Positions 8,732 to 18,405 are shown, counted from the first letter of the stretch. The stretch is DNA of 64,000 nt from JBMDXK01 sp048594375 (GCA_048594375.1 JBMDXK010000034.1:124001-188000); one strand, 5' to 3'. The notes: generated from the sequence alone by a model not told the origin. Numbers and translations: made by a program.

Positions 8732-10456
8732 TTAAATATCCGCGTAACACCGTTTTTCTTTTGCTCCACCCGGATGGGTGACCGCACCTTGATAGGTTGG
8801 ACCTACAAGCTGGGCAAATTTCCAGATCGCACCACTGGTAATATCCAGCTCGCGTGGCTTCCAGCCTGCGCGCCGGCGTTCCATTTCTTCATCGGATACA
8901 TGAACATTTAAAACGCCTGTTTCCGCATTGATTTCAATAATATCGCCGTTTTGTATTAAACCAATCGGCCCACCCAATGCAGCTTCAGGACCAACATGCC
9001 CTACACAGAAACCCCGGGTTGCGCCGGAAAAACGACCATCCGTAATCAGTGCCAGCTTATCGCCCATGCCCTGACCATAGAGCGCTGCGGTGGTTGCCAG
9101 CATTTCGCGCATTCCAGGCCCTCCACGGGGACCCTCATTGCGAATAACCAGCACTTCGCCCTCTTTGTATTCACGCTTGCGTACAGCCTCAAAGCATTCT
9201 TCTTCGCATTCAAATACGCGCGCCGGCCCGGTGAAATCCAGTTTTTTCATGCCGGCAACTTTTACAATTGCCCCTTCAGGAGCCAGATTGCCTTTCAATC
9301 CCACAACGCCGCCGGTAGGTGTAAGCGGTTTATTCGCAGGGTAAATAACATCCTGCTGATCGTTCCAGACCACTTTTTCCAGATTTTCAGCAATCGTACG
9401 CCCTGTTACGGTCATGCAATCGCCATGCAGAAAACCATTATCCAATAAAGTTTTCATCAATTGCGGAATGCCGCCCGCTTCAAACATATCTTTGGCAACA
9501 TATTTTCCGCCTGGCTTAAGATCCGCAATATAAGGCGTGCGTTTAAATATTTCCGCCACATCAAACAGATCAAATTTAATACCACATTCATGAGCAATGG
9601 CGGGAAGGTGCAGCGCAGCGTTGGTAGAACCGCCGGACGCGGCCACAACCGTTGCTGCATTTTCCAAAGCTTTAAGGGTAACGATATCGCGGGGGCGAAT
9701 ATTTTTGCGAATAAGTTCAACAACCTGCTGCCCGGCCATTTCGTTAAACCGATCGCGCATTTCATAAGGCGCAGGAGCGCCCGCAGAATACGGCAGCGCC
9801 AAACCAATGGCCTCGGACACCGTTGCCATCGTGTTTGCGGTAAATTGCGCGCCGCAAGCACCGGCAGAAGGACATGCTTTTTGTTCGATTTCTTCCAGAT
9901 CTTCATCTGAAAAATCACCCACAGAATGCTTTCCAACAGCTTCAAAAACATCCTGAACAGTAATTTCACGGCCACGGAAAGAACCAGGCAAAATAGAACC
10001 ACCGTAAATAAATACAGACGGCACATTCAAACGCACCATGGCCATCATCATGCCCGGCAAGGATTTATCGCACCCTGCAAGCCCGACAAGGGCATCATAG
10101 GAGTGGCCACGCATGGTTAGCTCAACAGAATCAGCAATCACTTCGCGGGAGGCAAGCGACGATTTCATTCCTTCATGCCCCATGGCAATGCCATCGGTTA
10201 CCGTGATGGTGCAAAATTCACGGGGCGTACCACCCGCAGCCGCAACCCCACGCTTGACAACCTGTGCTTGCCGCATCAGCGAGATATTGCATGGCGCAGC
10301 CTCATTCCAGCAACTTGCAACGCCCACAAGCGGTTGATGAATCTGCTCTTTGGTCAATCCCATTGCATAAAGATAGGAGCGGTGCGGAGCCCGCGCTGGC
10401 CCCTCCGTCACATGACGGCTTGGCAGCTTATCTTTTAAACTCACTTTAGCGTCCAT
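8732..10456 (-). CDS. ilvD: Dihydroxy-acid dehydratase
   Basis: A 574-residue IlvD, the Fe-S enzyme that dehydrates 2,3-dihydroxy-acids to 2-oxo acids in isoleucine, valine and pantothenate synthesis. Cluster and catalytic segments are visible: VGVASCWNEAAPCN, VGLAGCDKSLPGMMMA and CPSAGACGAQFTANTM, plus the C-terminal GPRGGPGMREML and LITDGRFSGATRGF. The length is that of the shorter IlvD/Edd-family class. The Sel1 gene begins 14 bp downstream and may be co-transcribed. Confidence 0.95.
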   Translation of the reverse strand: MDAKVSLKDKLPSRHVTEGPARAPHRSYLYAMGLTKEQIHQPLVGVASCWNEAAPCNISLMRQAQVVKRGVAAAGGTPREFCTITVTDGIAMGHEGMKSSLASREVIADSVELTMRGHSYDALVGLAGCDKSLPGMMMAMVRLNVPSVFIYGGSILPGSFRGREITVQDVFEAVGKHSVGDFSDEDLEEIEQKACPSAGACGAQFTANTMATVSEAIGLALPYSAGAPAPYEMRDRFNEMAGQQVVELIRKNIRPRDIVTLKALENAATVVAASGGSTNAALHLPAIAHECGIKFDLFDVAEIFKRTPYIADLKPGGKYVAKDMFEAGGIPQLMKTLLDNGFLHGDCMTVTGRTIAENLEKVVWNDQQDVIYPANKPLTPTGGVVGLKGNLAPEGAIVKVAGMKKLDFTGPARVFECEEECFEAVRKREYKEGEVLVIRNEGPRGGPGMREMLATTAALYGQGMGDKLALITDGRFSGATRGFCVGHVGPEAALGGPIGLIQNGDIIEINAETGVLNVHVSDEEMERRRAGWKPRELDITSGAIWKFAQLVGPTYQGAVTHPGGAKEKRCYADI

Positions 10457-10806
10457 GATTTATCTTTCATATTTGCCACAAATTATGGCCAATTATTCCT
10501 TCAAACAATATGGAATACAGGCTTTTCATAGTATATGGCAATATACGCAACGATGCTGAATGCCCGAAAAACCGGACTACCCACAATCAATATCCGTAAC
10601 ATTAGAGCTAAATTTATGGCACAATAACGGCACTTTGCTATATTAACCATGTATTTGAAACAAACGTGCTTTTCATGCAACACTTGCAGGAGGCAATTAT
10701 TCGTTTTATTGCGGGGATGAAATATTAAAATTGATATTAAATATCAAGAAATGAATATACTTTATTTATCCATATTTTCTTTCAATTTTTATTAGGAATA
10801 TATCTT
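10457..10806. other. ilvD-mazG divergent intergenic region
   Basis: 350 very AT-rich bases between divergent genes. It must hold the promoters of ilvD and mazG. No leader-peptide attenuator with runs of branched-chain codons, no hairpin with a T-run and no convincing small ORF could be recognised. Confidence 0.4.
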
Positions 10807-11655
10807 ATGAAACCATCCCGTGATATTGCAGTACTTCTTTCTATTATGAAAGTTCTCCGGGATCCTGAACGCGGCTGCCCTTGGGATAAGCAGCAAACCT
10901 CAACAACCATTGCCCGCTATGCCTTGGAAGAAGCCGCGGAAGTTGTGGATGCTATTGCGCGCAACGATTCGGATGATTTGTGCCGCGAATTGGGAGATTT
11001 GCTTTTTCAGGTGGTTTTCCACGCGCAAATGCATTCAGAATACGGTAATTTTGATTTTGGCGATGTTGTTTACGCTGTCACTGAAAAAATGATACGCCGT
11101 CATCCGCATGTGTTTGAAAGCACGAATCTTCCCTTGAGTGAACAGGAAGTCGCGTCACAATGGGAAAAAATAAAAGCAGAAGAACGCAAAAACCACTCCA
11201 AGTACCTCACCTCCCCCGCCGCAGGCTTTCTGGATAGTGTGCCGCCGATGATACCTGCGTTAGGGCGCGCCGTTGCCTTGCAGGATAAAGCGGCAACAGT
11301 AGGGTTTGACTGGAACAATACACTGCATGTCCTTTCCAAGATTCGCGAAGAAACACAAGAAGCGGAAGAAGCGTATCAAAAAGGAGATCAGGACAATCTG
11401 GAAGAAGAGATTGGTGATATTCTTATTGCGGTCACCAATCTTGCGCGGCATGTGAATGTTGATCCTGAAATTGCACTCAAACGCGCCAATGCAAAATTCG
11501 AGCGGCGTTTTGCATATATTGAACAAAACCTGATTGCGCGGGGAGATTGTCTTGAGAATGCTTCTCTGGAAGACATGGAAAAGCTTTGGCTTGAAGCAAA
11601 ACAAATGGAAGCCCATACTGGTGGAGAAACTCTTTTGGTGAATCGGAATACCTGA
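10807..11655 (+). CDS. mazG: Nucleoside triphosphate pyrophosphohydrolase MazG
   Basis: A 282-residue all-alpha NTP pyrophosphohydrolase that hydrolyses (d)NTPs to monophosphates and helps to clear abnormal nucleotides. The N-terminal domain starts LRDPERGCPWDKQQT and has the metal-binding EEAAEVVDAI and ELGDLLFQVVFHAQM. A second, related half holds EETQEAEEAYQKGD and EEIGDILIAVTNLARH. The two-domain length matches full-size MazG. It is a single gene, with an AT-rich upstream region. Confidence 0.95.
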   Translation: MKPSRDIAVLLSIMKVLRDPERGCPWDKQQTSTTIARYALEEAAEVVDAIARNDSDDLCRELGDLLFQVVFHAQMHSEYGNFDFGDVVYAVTEKMIRRHPHVFESTNLPLSEQEVASQWEKIKAEERKNHSKYLTSPAAGFLDSVPPMIPALGRAVALQDKAATVGFDWNNTLHVLSKIREETQEAEEAYQKGDQDNLEEEIGDILIAVTNLARHVNVDPEIALKRANAKFERRFAYIEQNLIARGDCLENASLEDMEKLWLEAKQMEAHTGGETLLVNRNT

Positions 11656-11659
11656 GTTA

Positions 11660-11800
11660 ATTCACATATAGTCTATGATAAATAATGATTATTTGTGCAG
11701 GCTATAAATCTTTGTTTTGTTATAGCAATTTTACACTGCTACGCGTTGCTTTTCAGGAGCTATGCAGGCCTATATCTTCAATGGAATAATTATTTTATTG
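11660..11800. repeat. Copy C of the AT-rich intergenic repeat
   Basis: In the mazG-DUF2842 gap. Ordered modules: AATAATGATTATTTGTG, CAGGCTATAAATCTTTG, TTTTGTTATAGCAATTTTA, then about 30 nt later AATAATTATTTTATTGAAATC. It matches copies near 7.65 and 17.4 kb in order and spacing but is more diverged. Confidence 0.45.
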
Positions 11801-11841
11801 AAATCCACCTATATTTTATACTTTTTTGAGGGGTTCAACTC

Positions 11842-12048
11842 ATGTCGCGTAAGTTCAGAGGTTTTATAGGAATGCTTCTTCTCGTAGCCCTTGTGGTATT
11901 CTGGAGCTTATTTTTTATGGCTTTAGCGCAAGGTCGGGTGCAAGAATCTTCACCGGCAACTCAGATGCTTTACTATATTATTGCAGGCATAGGCTGGGTA
12001 ATCCCTGCAGGATTGATTATTAAATGGATTGGTCAAGTCAAGCATTAA
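11842..12048 (+). CDS. DUF2842 small membrane protein
   Basis: A 68-residue protein with two membrane segments (about residues 8-28 and 42-62) separated by a short loop. The pattern RKFRGFIGM, WSLFFMALA and YYIIAGIGWVIPAGLIIKWI fits the alphaproteobacterial DUF2842 family. Its role is unknown. A GAGGGG ribosome site precedes the ATG. It is followed by a bidirectional terminator and converges with the aap operon. Confidence 0.85.
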   Translation: MSRKFRGFIGMLLLVALVVFWSLFFMALAQGRVQESSPATQMLYYIIAGIGWVIPAGLIIKWIGQVKH

Positions 12049-12090
12049 GGCAAATATTGCGGACTACTTAATAGCATATAGCCCATAAAA

Positions 12091-12114
12091 AAATCCTCAC
12101 TGATGTGAGGATTT
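12091..12114. terminator. Bidirectional terminator between DUF2842 gene and aapP
   Basis: A perfect 10-bp stem AAATCCTCAC / GTGAGGATTT with a 4-base loop (TGAT), flanked by A-rich sequence on the left and a short T-run on the right. It lies between two convergent genes and can stop both. Confidence 0.85.
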
Positions 12115-12144
12115 AAAATATTCGCGATAATTTTTTTAAATAAC

Positions 12145-12921
12145 TTAGTGAAGTATATCTTCTAAAAATTTACGTGTCCGCGGATGCTGAGGATTTTTAA
12201 AGAATTCATCAGGCTTATTCATTTCAATAATCTGACCTGCATCCATAAAGATTACCCGATCAGCAACCTGACGCGCGAAGCCCATTTCGTGCGTCACGCA
12301 GATCATGGTCATGCCATCTTCAGCCAAGCTCACCATGGTATCCAAGACCTCTTTCACCATTTCAGGGTCAAGAGCAGATGTAGGCTCATCAAAAAGCATA
12401 ATTTTAGGTTGCATGCAAAGCGCACGAGCAATTGCCACACGTTGTTGCTGGCCACCAGAAAGTAAACCTGGATATTTATGAGCCTGTTCTGGAATTTTAA
12501 CGCGCTCAAGAAACTGCATTGCAATCTCTTCTGCCTTTTTCTTAGGCATCTTGCGTACCCATATGGGTGCAAGAGTGCAGTTTTCTAAAATTGTTAAATG
12601 CGGGAAAAGATTAAAATGCTGGAAAACCATTCCGACTTCAGAACGGATTTCATCAATTTTTTTCAAGTCATTGGTTAGCTCAATACCCTGAACAAAAATT
12701 TGGCCTTTCTGATGCTCTTCCAACCGGTTGATACAACGGATTGTGGTCGATTTACCTGAACCAGAAGGCCCACAAATCACTATCCGCTCTCCGCGTGATA
12801 CTTGGAGATTCACGTCTTTTAAGACGTGCATTTCGCCATACCACTTGTTTACATTTACAAGCTCAACAACTGTTTCCGCTTGAGCGTCAGAATTCACTCT
12901 GGTTTCGAGTTTGTTAGACAT
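12145..12921 (-). CDS. aapP: General L-amino acid ABC transporter, ATP-binding subunit
   Basis: A 258-residue ABC ATPase that energises import of polar L-amino acids. Walker A is CGPSGSGKST, the Q-loop is at VFQHFNLF, the signature LSGGQQQRVAIARAL, Walker B IMLFDEPTSALDP, and the switch His in VCVTHEMGF-type sequence (ICVTHEMGF). It is the last gene of the aapJ-aapQ-aapM-aapP operon, 20 bp after aapM. Confidence 0.95.
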   Translation of the reverse strand: MSNKLETRVNSDAQAETVVELVNVNKWYGEMHVLKDVNLQVSRGERIVICGPSGSGKSTTIRCINRLEEHQKGQIFVQGIELTNDLKKIDEIRSEVGMVFQHFNLFPHLTILENCTLAPIWVRKMPKKKAEEIAMQFLERVKIPEQAHKYPGLLSGGQQQRVAIARALCMQPKIMLFDEPTSALDPEMVKEVLDTMVSLAEDGMTMICVTHEMGFARQVADRVIFMDAGQIIEMNKPDEFFKNPQHPRTRKFLEDILH

Positions 12922-12941
12922 AGCTGATTACTCTCTCTTCA

Positions 12942-14072
12942 TTACTTTCTAGACGTTTTGAGGCGACGCTCAAGATTCGCGGAATACTTTGACATGCCGT
13001 AACAGAATACAAAATAGATAATGCCAGCAAAAGCAAATCCCGTCATTGTCGTTGTTGGGGTTGACCAGTTTGGATCAGCAACAGCCGAACGGATCTGATT
13101 TAAAAGATCAAAAATTGAAACAATAGCAACAAGAGTTGTATCTTTAAATAAGCCGATAAACGTGTTCACAATTCCTGGTATAACCATGCGCAGCGCTTGA
13201 GGAAGCACGATGAAATACATCATTTTCCAGTAACCAAGACCTAAAGCCTGAGCCCCCTCATATTGTCCACGAGGAATGGCTTGGAGGCCGCCGCGCACGA
13301 CTTCTGCAATATATGCAGCAGCAAAAAGGGTAACTCCGATCAAGGCACGCAATAAGCCGTTGATATTCCAGCTTCTTGGTAAGAACAGGGGGAGCATATA
13401 GGTGGCGAAAAATAGAACAGTAATAAGCGGAACACCACGCCAGAATTCGATAAACACTACCGAAATGAACTTCACGAATGGAAGTTTGGAGCGACGTCCA
13501 AGAGCCAGAACCACACCAATAGGAAGTGATGTTACGATACCTGTAACAGCCACAACCAAGGTAATGAGAAGTCCACCCCATTGTGTTGTAAGAACGGGTC
13601 TCAAACCAAAGTAGCCACCTGAAAGCAGGAAAAAAGATACAATCGGAAAGACTACCAGAAACAAAAATGCGGAAAGGCGCTTATAAGGAATTTTAGGAAC
13701 GAGCAATGCTATAATCAGCACTGTACCTAAAAAGAAAACAATGTTTGGACGCCATCTTTCGGCAATGGGATAAAAGCCGTAAATGAATTGCCCAAATTTA
13801 GCATATACAAAAGGCCAACACGCCCCGACTGCTACACCATCTTTTGGAAGGCAGAGATCACGGGTTTCACCGACAAATACGGCACGGAAAACCGTAAAAT
13901 CAAGCACTGCGTAGGTAACATAAACAGCAAGAAACAAAGCTGCAATGCTGAGGAGTGCATTGAAGAAGGAAGAAAAAAGATTCTCCCTCATCCATACCCA
14001 AGCACCTCTTGTATCGACAGGTGGCTTTTGAGCCTCAATCATCGCATCACGGATATAGACCTGATCTGACAT
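12942..14072 (-). CDS. aapM: General L-amino acid ABC transporter, permease
   Basis: A 376-residue inner-membrane permease of the His/Glu/Gln family. It has several membrane segments and a C-terminal binding-protein-dependent transport domain with the cytoplasmic EAA-type loop EGAQALGLGYWKMMYFIVLPQ split around residue 300. The long N-terminal part with extra membrane segments is typical of AapM. It starts 1 bp after the aapQ stop and pairs with AapQ to form the channel. Confidence 0.94.
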   Translation of the reverse strand: MSDQVYIRDAMIEAQKPPVDTRGAWVWMRENLFSSFFNALLSIAALFLAVYVTYAVLDFTVFRAVFVGETRDLCLPKDGVAVGACWPFVYAKFGQFIYGFYPIAERWRPNIVFFLGTVLIIALLVPKIPYKRLSAFLFLVVFPIVSFFLLSGGYFGLRPVLTTQWGGLLITLVVAVTGIVTSLPIGVVLALGRRSKLPFVKFISVVFIEFWRGVPLITVLFFATYMLPLFLPRSWNINGLLRALIGVTLFAAAYIAEVVRGGLQAIPRGQYEGAQALGLGYWKMMYFIVLPQALRMVIPGIVNTFIGLFKDTTLVAIVSIFDLLNQIRSAVADPNWSTPTTTMTGFAFAGIIYFVFCYGMSKYSANLERRLKTSRK

Positions 14073-14073
14073 A

Positions 14074-15291
14074 TTAACGCTCCACCAACGCTACACGGTT
14101 ATTGTACCAGTTCATAAAGCCAGAAATGAGAAGGCTCAGAACAAGATAGGTAACCATTGTAATACCAATAATTTCGATTGCTTGTCCGGTTTGGCTTAAT
14201 GTCGTACCGGAGAAAACCGCAACAAGATCCGGATAACCAATAGCAACGGCCAAAGAAGAATTCTTTGTCAAATTGAGATACTGGCTGGTCAAAGGCGGGA
14301 TAATGACACGCAACGCTTGTGGCAGCACAACCAGTCGCAATGTAAAGCCAGGCTTAAGGCCAAGAGAATAGGCGGCTTCGGTTTGACCATGGCTGATTGC
14401 CATAATACCGGCACGAACAATCTCGGCAATAAACCCTGCGGTATAGATAGAAAGTGCCACAACCAATGCAACAAATTCTGGGATAAGGCGCACACCGCCT
14501 ACAAAGTTGAAACCTCTCAGTTCTGGAAGATCGTATTGAATAGGATAACCCAGCGCCGCAAGAGAACCCCAAACAATAACCACAATTGCCAGCAATGATA
14601 TTCTGAAAGCAGGAATGATTTTCCCTGTGCGCATTTGATAACGCCGCGCCCATCCACAGAATAAGAAAGCTCCCACAATCGACAGAGCAAAAGCGCCCAA
14701 TACGATTTCAGAACCATTATTCAATGTGATATGGGGGATATACAGACCACGGATATTTAAGAAAAAAGCATCAAAAATACTGTAGCTATCACGGGCAGAA
14801 GGCAGTGCGCTCAGAACCGCAATGTACCAGAAGAAAATATGGAATAAGTGTGGCAAATTACGGGTAACTTCGACAAAAGCACCTGCAACTGTTTTTAAAA
14901 TCCAGTTGTTGGAAAGCCTCAATATACCAACAATCAAGCCTAAGATTGTTGCGAAGATAATGCCAATAAAAGCAACAAGCAGTGTATTTATAAGGCCAAC
15001 AAAAAATACACGCATATAGGATGAGGATTCGTTGTAAGCAATCAATTTTTGATTGATATCAAAGCCTGCAGGGTTACTCAAAAAGCCGAATCCCGATGCA
15101 ATGTTCTGAGCTTTGAGATTATCCATTACGTTCTGAAACAGATAATATCCTACAAAGCAAACGACAGCGACCAGAAGGATTTGAAACGCAACCCCCCTAA
15201 CCTTTTCGTTATAAATAAAGCTGGATACCACTCGGCCATCTGACCTTTTTTCCTGATTTCGAGAATCTCTTATCGAGGATGCATCAGTCAT
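14074..15291 (-). CDS. aapQ: General L-amino acid ABC transporter, permease
   Basis: A 405-residue permease partner of AapM. The C-terminal domain carries the EAA-type loop TEAAYSLGLKPGFTLRLVVLP. The N-terminal extension has a membrane segment near GVAFQILLVAVVCFVGYYLF. The ATG at 15291 (MTDASSIRDS) follows a GGGAAG site and is preferred over 15327. It is separated from aapJ by a strong hairpin, so it is probably expressed by read-through from aapJ. Confidence 0.93.
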   Translation of the reverse strand: MTDASSIRDSRNQEKRSDGRVVSSFIYNEKVRGVAFQILLVAVVCFVGYYLFQNVMDNLKAQNIASGFGFLSNPAGFDINQKLIAYNESSSYMRVFFVGLINTLLVAFIGIIFATILGLIVGILRLSNNWILKTVAGAFVEVTRNLPHLFHIFFWYIAVLSALPSARDSYSIFDAFFLNIRGLYIPHITLNNGSEIVLGAFALSIVGAFLFCGWARRYQMRTGKIIPAFRISLLAIVVIVWGSLAALGYPIQYDLPELRGFNFVGGVRLIPEFVALVVALSIYTAGFIAEIVRAGIMAISHGQTEAAYSLGLKPGFTLRLVVLPQALRVIIPPLTSQYLNLTKNSSLAVAIGYPDLVAVFSGTTLSQTGQAIEIIGITMVTYLVLSLLISGFMNWYNNRVALVER

Positions 15292-15380
15292 AAAACTACT
15301 TCCCGCCCTGCCGGTAAAAAACCACAAAAGGCTAACAACACGTTAAATGTAAGAATTTCTTAACCGTTTATACTAAAAAT

Positions 15381-15405
15381 GCGCCGGAATAAACCATTCC
15401 GGCGC
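15381..15405 (-). terminator. Attenuating terminator between aapJ and aapQ
   Basis: A 10-bp perfect stem GCGCCGGAAT / ATTCCGGCGC with a 5-base loop; on the minus strand it is followed by ATTTTTAG. Placed just after aapJ inside the operon, it should let the binding protein be made in excess over the permeases, a common arrangement for ABC importers. Confidence 0.85.
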
Positions 15406-15422
15406 ACCTTATTCACAATAAA

Positions 15423-16436
15423 TTAACGAACTGGGTAGCCGTATTGCAGACCGCCATTCGTCCAAAGGGCGTTCAGACCACGCTCAATTTTCAATTGAGA
15501 AGCCTGACCAAGGTTCCGTTCAAATACTTCACCGTAGTTGCCTACGTTTTTAACAATTTTAACAGCCCAATCGTTCGGCAGACCCAAAGCTGCGCCAAAT
15601 TCCCCTTCTACACCAAGGAAACGCTTCACTTCAGGACTTTGAGAAGATTTAACCTGCTCATCAATATTGTTTGCATTCAAGCCAAACTCTTCAGCATTGA
15701 GAAGCGCTGCGAGTGACCAGCGAACAACTTTGAACCATTGTTCATCACCTTGACGAACCATTGGACCAAGCGGTTCTTTGGAAATAATGTCTGGAAGAAT
15801 AATATGATCTGCAGGATTGGTCAATTTTGTGCGGTTGGCATAAAGACCGGATGCATCGGTTGTGAATACTTCACAACGGCCAGCTTCATAAGCCTGAATC
15901 ACTTCATCAAGATGAGAGAATGCAACAACTTCGTATTTCATGCCGTTGGTGCGGAAGTAGTCAGCAACGTTCATTTCTGTTGTTGTACCAGTCTGGGTAC
16001 AAATTGAAGCGCCTTCCAGCTCTTTTGCGGAGGTGACGTTCAAAGATTTGCGAACCATAAAGCCCTGACCATCATAGTAAGACGGTGCAACGCCTGTAAG
16101 ACCCAAAGTTGCATCACGAGACAGAGTCAACGTTGTGTTACGGGAAAGAATATCAATTTCACCAGACTGAAGTGCAGTGAAACGATCTTTCGCTGTCAGC
16201 GGTGTATAGCGCACTTTTGATGCATCACCGAAAATAGCGGAGGCTACAGCGCGGCAGACGTCCACATCAAGACCTGTCCATTGACCTTTGTCATCCGCGA
16301 AAGAGAAGCCTGGCAGACCTGTGCTTACGCCGCACTGAAGGTAGCCCTTGCTTTTTACGTTATCGAGAGTTGCGGCAGATGCACCACCAGCCATCAGACC
16401 CATTACAGCACCGATAACAAAAACATGTTTTTTCAT
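15423..16436 (-). CDS. aapJ: General L-amino acid ABC transporter, periplasmic binding protein
   Basis: A 337-residue solute-binding protein with an N-terminal signal peptide (MKKHVFVIGAVMGLMAGGASA). The SBP_bac_3-type body shows LDVDVCRAVASAIFGD, RYTPLTAKDRFTALQSGEID and a C-terminal region typical of AapJ. It delivers amino acids to AapQM in the inner membrane. The ATG at 16436 is chosen for the clean signal peptide; 29 residues upstream to 16523 are not signal-like. Confidence 0.95.
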   Translation of the reverse strand: MKKHVFVIGAVMGLMAGGASAATLDNVKSKGYLQCGVSTGLPGFSFADDKGQWTGLDVDVCRAVASAIFGDASKVRYTPLTAKDRFTALQSGEIDILSRNTTLTLSRDATLGLTGVAPSYYDGQGFMVRKSLNVTSAKELEGASICTQTGTTTEMNVADYFRTNGMKYEVVAFSHLDEVIQAYEAGRCEVFTTDASGLYANRTKLTNPADHIILPDIISKEPLGPMVRQGDEQWFKVVRWSLAALLNAEEFGLNANNIDEQVKSSQSPEVKRFLGVEGEFGAALGLPNDWAVKIVKNVGNYGEVFERNLGQASQLKIERGLNALWTNGGLQYGYPVR

Positions 16437-16894
16437 GTACTCAGCCCCATTATCCATTTTATCTTTTAAAATTAGGTACCAGCGCCTCCATAAACCTTCA
16501 TTCAAAGGTATAATGCCAGACACGTGACTAACGCATATCAGATCAACTTTTGATGCAGGTCAACAATTTATTTGCAAATTTCACAAAAAATTTACAGAAA
16601 GCTATGAATAGTAAAATATTTACCTTAATATCTCCACAATAATTATTCCTCTATAATCAATCTATTACTGTGGTTCCTTGGCCAGAAAGGGCTCTTTTTA
16701 CTCTTATTGCTTATGTGCATAAAACGGCATTTTTTTGCACCCTATAAGAGTATAAAAGCTTTCTTAGCAGCATTTTTATATGATTTTTTTTCTTTCAATG
16801 CTCTTTTTATTTTTGCAATAGTTGAATACTGGAGTTTTATTCATTCTTAAAATGAATCACAACTATAAAGCGTACAGATGCACTTTTACCGTAC
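16437..16894. promoter_or_regulatory. aapJ upstream region with candidate promoter
   Basis: 458 bases, strongly AT-rich, no gene. On the minus strand, TTGACC (16563-16558), a 17-bp spacer and TGATAT (16540-16535) form a candidate aapJ promoter about 95 nt upstream of the start codon. The rest of the gap, to the DUF2155 stop, shows nothing I can identify. Confidence 0.35.
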
Positions 16895-17317
16895 TCAGGT
16901 TTGCGGATCTTTGCAATTAACCAGCCATACATCGTAGATGGGATGCTCGACAGCACTTAATCCCGGACTATCTTCGATAAACCACCCGCGAAACAGTGCC
17001 TGGATTTTTTTATCCAGAGTAATTTCATCAATTTCAACGAAAGCAAGTGTTTCCTGCTTTTCTGTGGGCGGGCGAGTATAGCAGACATGAGGTGTTACTT
17101 GCAGCGCACCGAATTGCACTGTTTCATTGATCCGTACATCAAAGGCGACAATCCGGCCGGTAATTTTGTCCAAACCAGAAAAGACCGCCGTACTGTTTTG
17201 TATGCGCCCTTCTGCGGAGACGGGATTCTCCTGAGCAGATAATGGCGTAGAAAATCCAGCAACCAATAAAATGCCGGCGATTGCTGCCGCACTGGCAACA
17301 CATAGTAGATTTTTCAC
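16895..17317 (-). CDS. DUF2155 exported protein
   Basis: A 140-residue protein with an N-terminal signal (NLLCVASAAAIAGILLVAGFSTPLSA is split by a hydrophobic core) and the DUF2155 domain, recognised by DKITGRIVAFDVRINETVQ, LQVTPHVCYTRPPTE and the C-terminal HPIYDVWLVNC. Two conserved Cys may form a disulfide. The GTG at 17317 lies 8 bp after GGAGG and is preferred to the earlier in-frame start at 17341. In alphaproteobacteria this family is found near complex I accessory genes such as the NDUFA12 gene next to it. Confidence 0.85.
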   Translation of the reverse strand: MKNLLCVASAAAIAGILLVAGFSTPLSAQENPVSAEGRIQNSTAVFSGLDKITGRIVAFDVRINETVQFGALQVTPHVCYTRPPTEKQETLAFVEIDEITLDKKIQALFRGWFIEDSPGLSAVEHPIYDVWLVNCKDPQT

Positions 17318-17384
17318 AACCCAGACCTCCGAACATTCCAAAGCTATTGCAAAGCAACAGGGATATTACTCTGTTTTCTACACC

Positions 17385-17485
17385 CTGAGGCGTATAAAAT
17401 GATTATATTTCTCAGGCTATATGTCTTTGTTTTATCGCAGAGTTTCATCCAGTAAAATGATTATTTTATTGGAACTTGGCCAGAG
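17385..17485. repeat. Copy B of the AT-rich intergenic repeat
   Basis: Between the DUF2155 and NDUFA12 genes. Modules: GTATAAAATGATTATAT, CAGGCTATATGTCTTTG, TTTTATCGCAGAGTTT and AAAATGATTATTTTATTGG. The last module contains a near-palindrome ATAAAAT/ATTTTAT. It is the copy most like that at 7.65 kb. Confidence 0.55.
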
Positions 17486-17504
17486 TCATATTCGAATCGG
17501 TTTA

Positions 17505-17897
17505 TCAGGATGGTGTCCACGCATCATAATCACCGGTTGCAGGCGGACGCTGCCCTGTAGAAAGGATAGAGCCAGAGGGGCGATAGGCGCCCACTGTTCC
17601 GGTCAGGTTAGATTGGTGCGCCTGTTCCCATTCTTTTGCAGTGTAATTTTCGGAACTTGGGGGCGTGTCAATGGTGTGGTGCATCCAGCCGTGCCAGCCT
17701 GCCGGAATTGCGGAAGCTTCTGCATAACCTGCATAAATTACCCAGCGGCGCTCACCCAGAGGGGCTACTCTTGCGCGATAATAACTGTTACCAAACTCGT
17801 CTTTTCCGACAAACTCGCCCTTACGCCATGTAAAAAGACGGGTTCCGGGAGTTGCCTTATTCCACCATGTAAAGACACTGGTTAAAAATTTTAGCAT
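17505..17897 (-). CDS. NADH:ubiquinone oxidoreductase NDUFA12-family subunit
   Basis: A 130-residue homologue of mitochondrial complex I subunit NDUFA12 (B17.2). It has the family segments GKDEFGNSYYRAR, ERRWVIYAGYAEAS and the core IPAGWHGWMHHTID, and ends in a Pro/Gly-rich tail. It is a peripheral subunit of the alphaproteobacterial complex, at the inner membrane. It lies between DUF2155 and bamE, all on the minus strand. Confidence 0.93.
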   Translation of the reverse strand: MLKFLTSVFTWWNKATPGTRLFTWRKGEFVGKDEFGNSYYRARVAPLGERRWVIYAGYAEASAIPAGWHGWMHHTIDTPPSSENYTAKEWEQAHQSNLTGTVGAYRPSGSILSTGQRPPATGDYDAWTPS

Positions 17898-17958
17898 TGC
17901 TTTGCCTTGTCTGTGAACGCTGTTTCCTGCAAGCGGCGTTTTTTTAAAAATGTATTTT

Positions 17959-18405
17959 TTAAAGAGCTACCAAGCTGAAAAGTCTGCTCAGAATTGTGAG
18001 CTCCTGACCGGATGTAACCGTTTTGCGATCAATAAAGTCAAACACTACACCATCTTTCATGCCGTATTGGGCGATTCGCTCAACCCTGTTCTGGTTGTCA
18101 AAATAAACTGCCAGCACTTTTTGATCTGTTACAACGGGTTTCATGAACGTAGCGCGCCGCTGGGTCTGGCTGGAAATGTAATAGAACACGTCATTTTTCA
18201 AGGTTGCGGTGGTGGAAGGTGTACCCAGCACCACAAGCACTTGTTCCCGTGAAGAGCCTGTAGGGATTTGCTCAAGGTCGCTTTGGGATAAAACGTAGCC
18301 ATGATTGTTTACCTGCGGCGCACATGCTCCCAGCGTTAGTCCTGCTGCCAACAATATCCCACCAACAACAGCTTTCTTCAGATTTCCGGTTCTTGCCATC
18401 GTCAT
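17959..18405 (-). CDS. bamE: Outer membrane protein assembly factor BamE (SmpA/OmlA)
   Basis: A 148-residue lipoprotein of the BAM complex, which inserts beta-barrels into the outer membrane. The lipoprotein signal ends in the lipobox LTLGAC; the SmpA/OmlA domain has LEQIPTGSSREQVLVVLGTPS and FYYISSQTQRRATF. It is divergent from the cytochrome chaperone gene, the standard alphaproteobacterial neighbourhood. Confidence 0.92.
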   Translation of the reverse strand: MTMARTGNLKKAVVGGILLAAGLTLGACAPQVNNHGYVLSQSDLEQIPTGSSREQVLVVLGTPSTTATLKNDVFYYISSQTQRRATFMKPVVTDQKVLAVYFDNQNRVERIAQYGMKDGVVFDFIDRKTVTSGQELTILSRLFSLVAL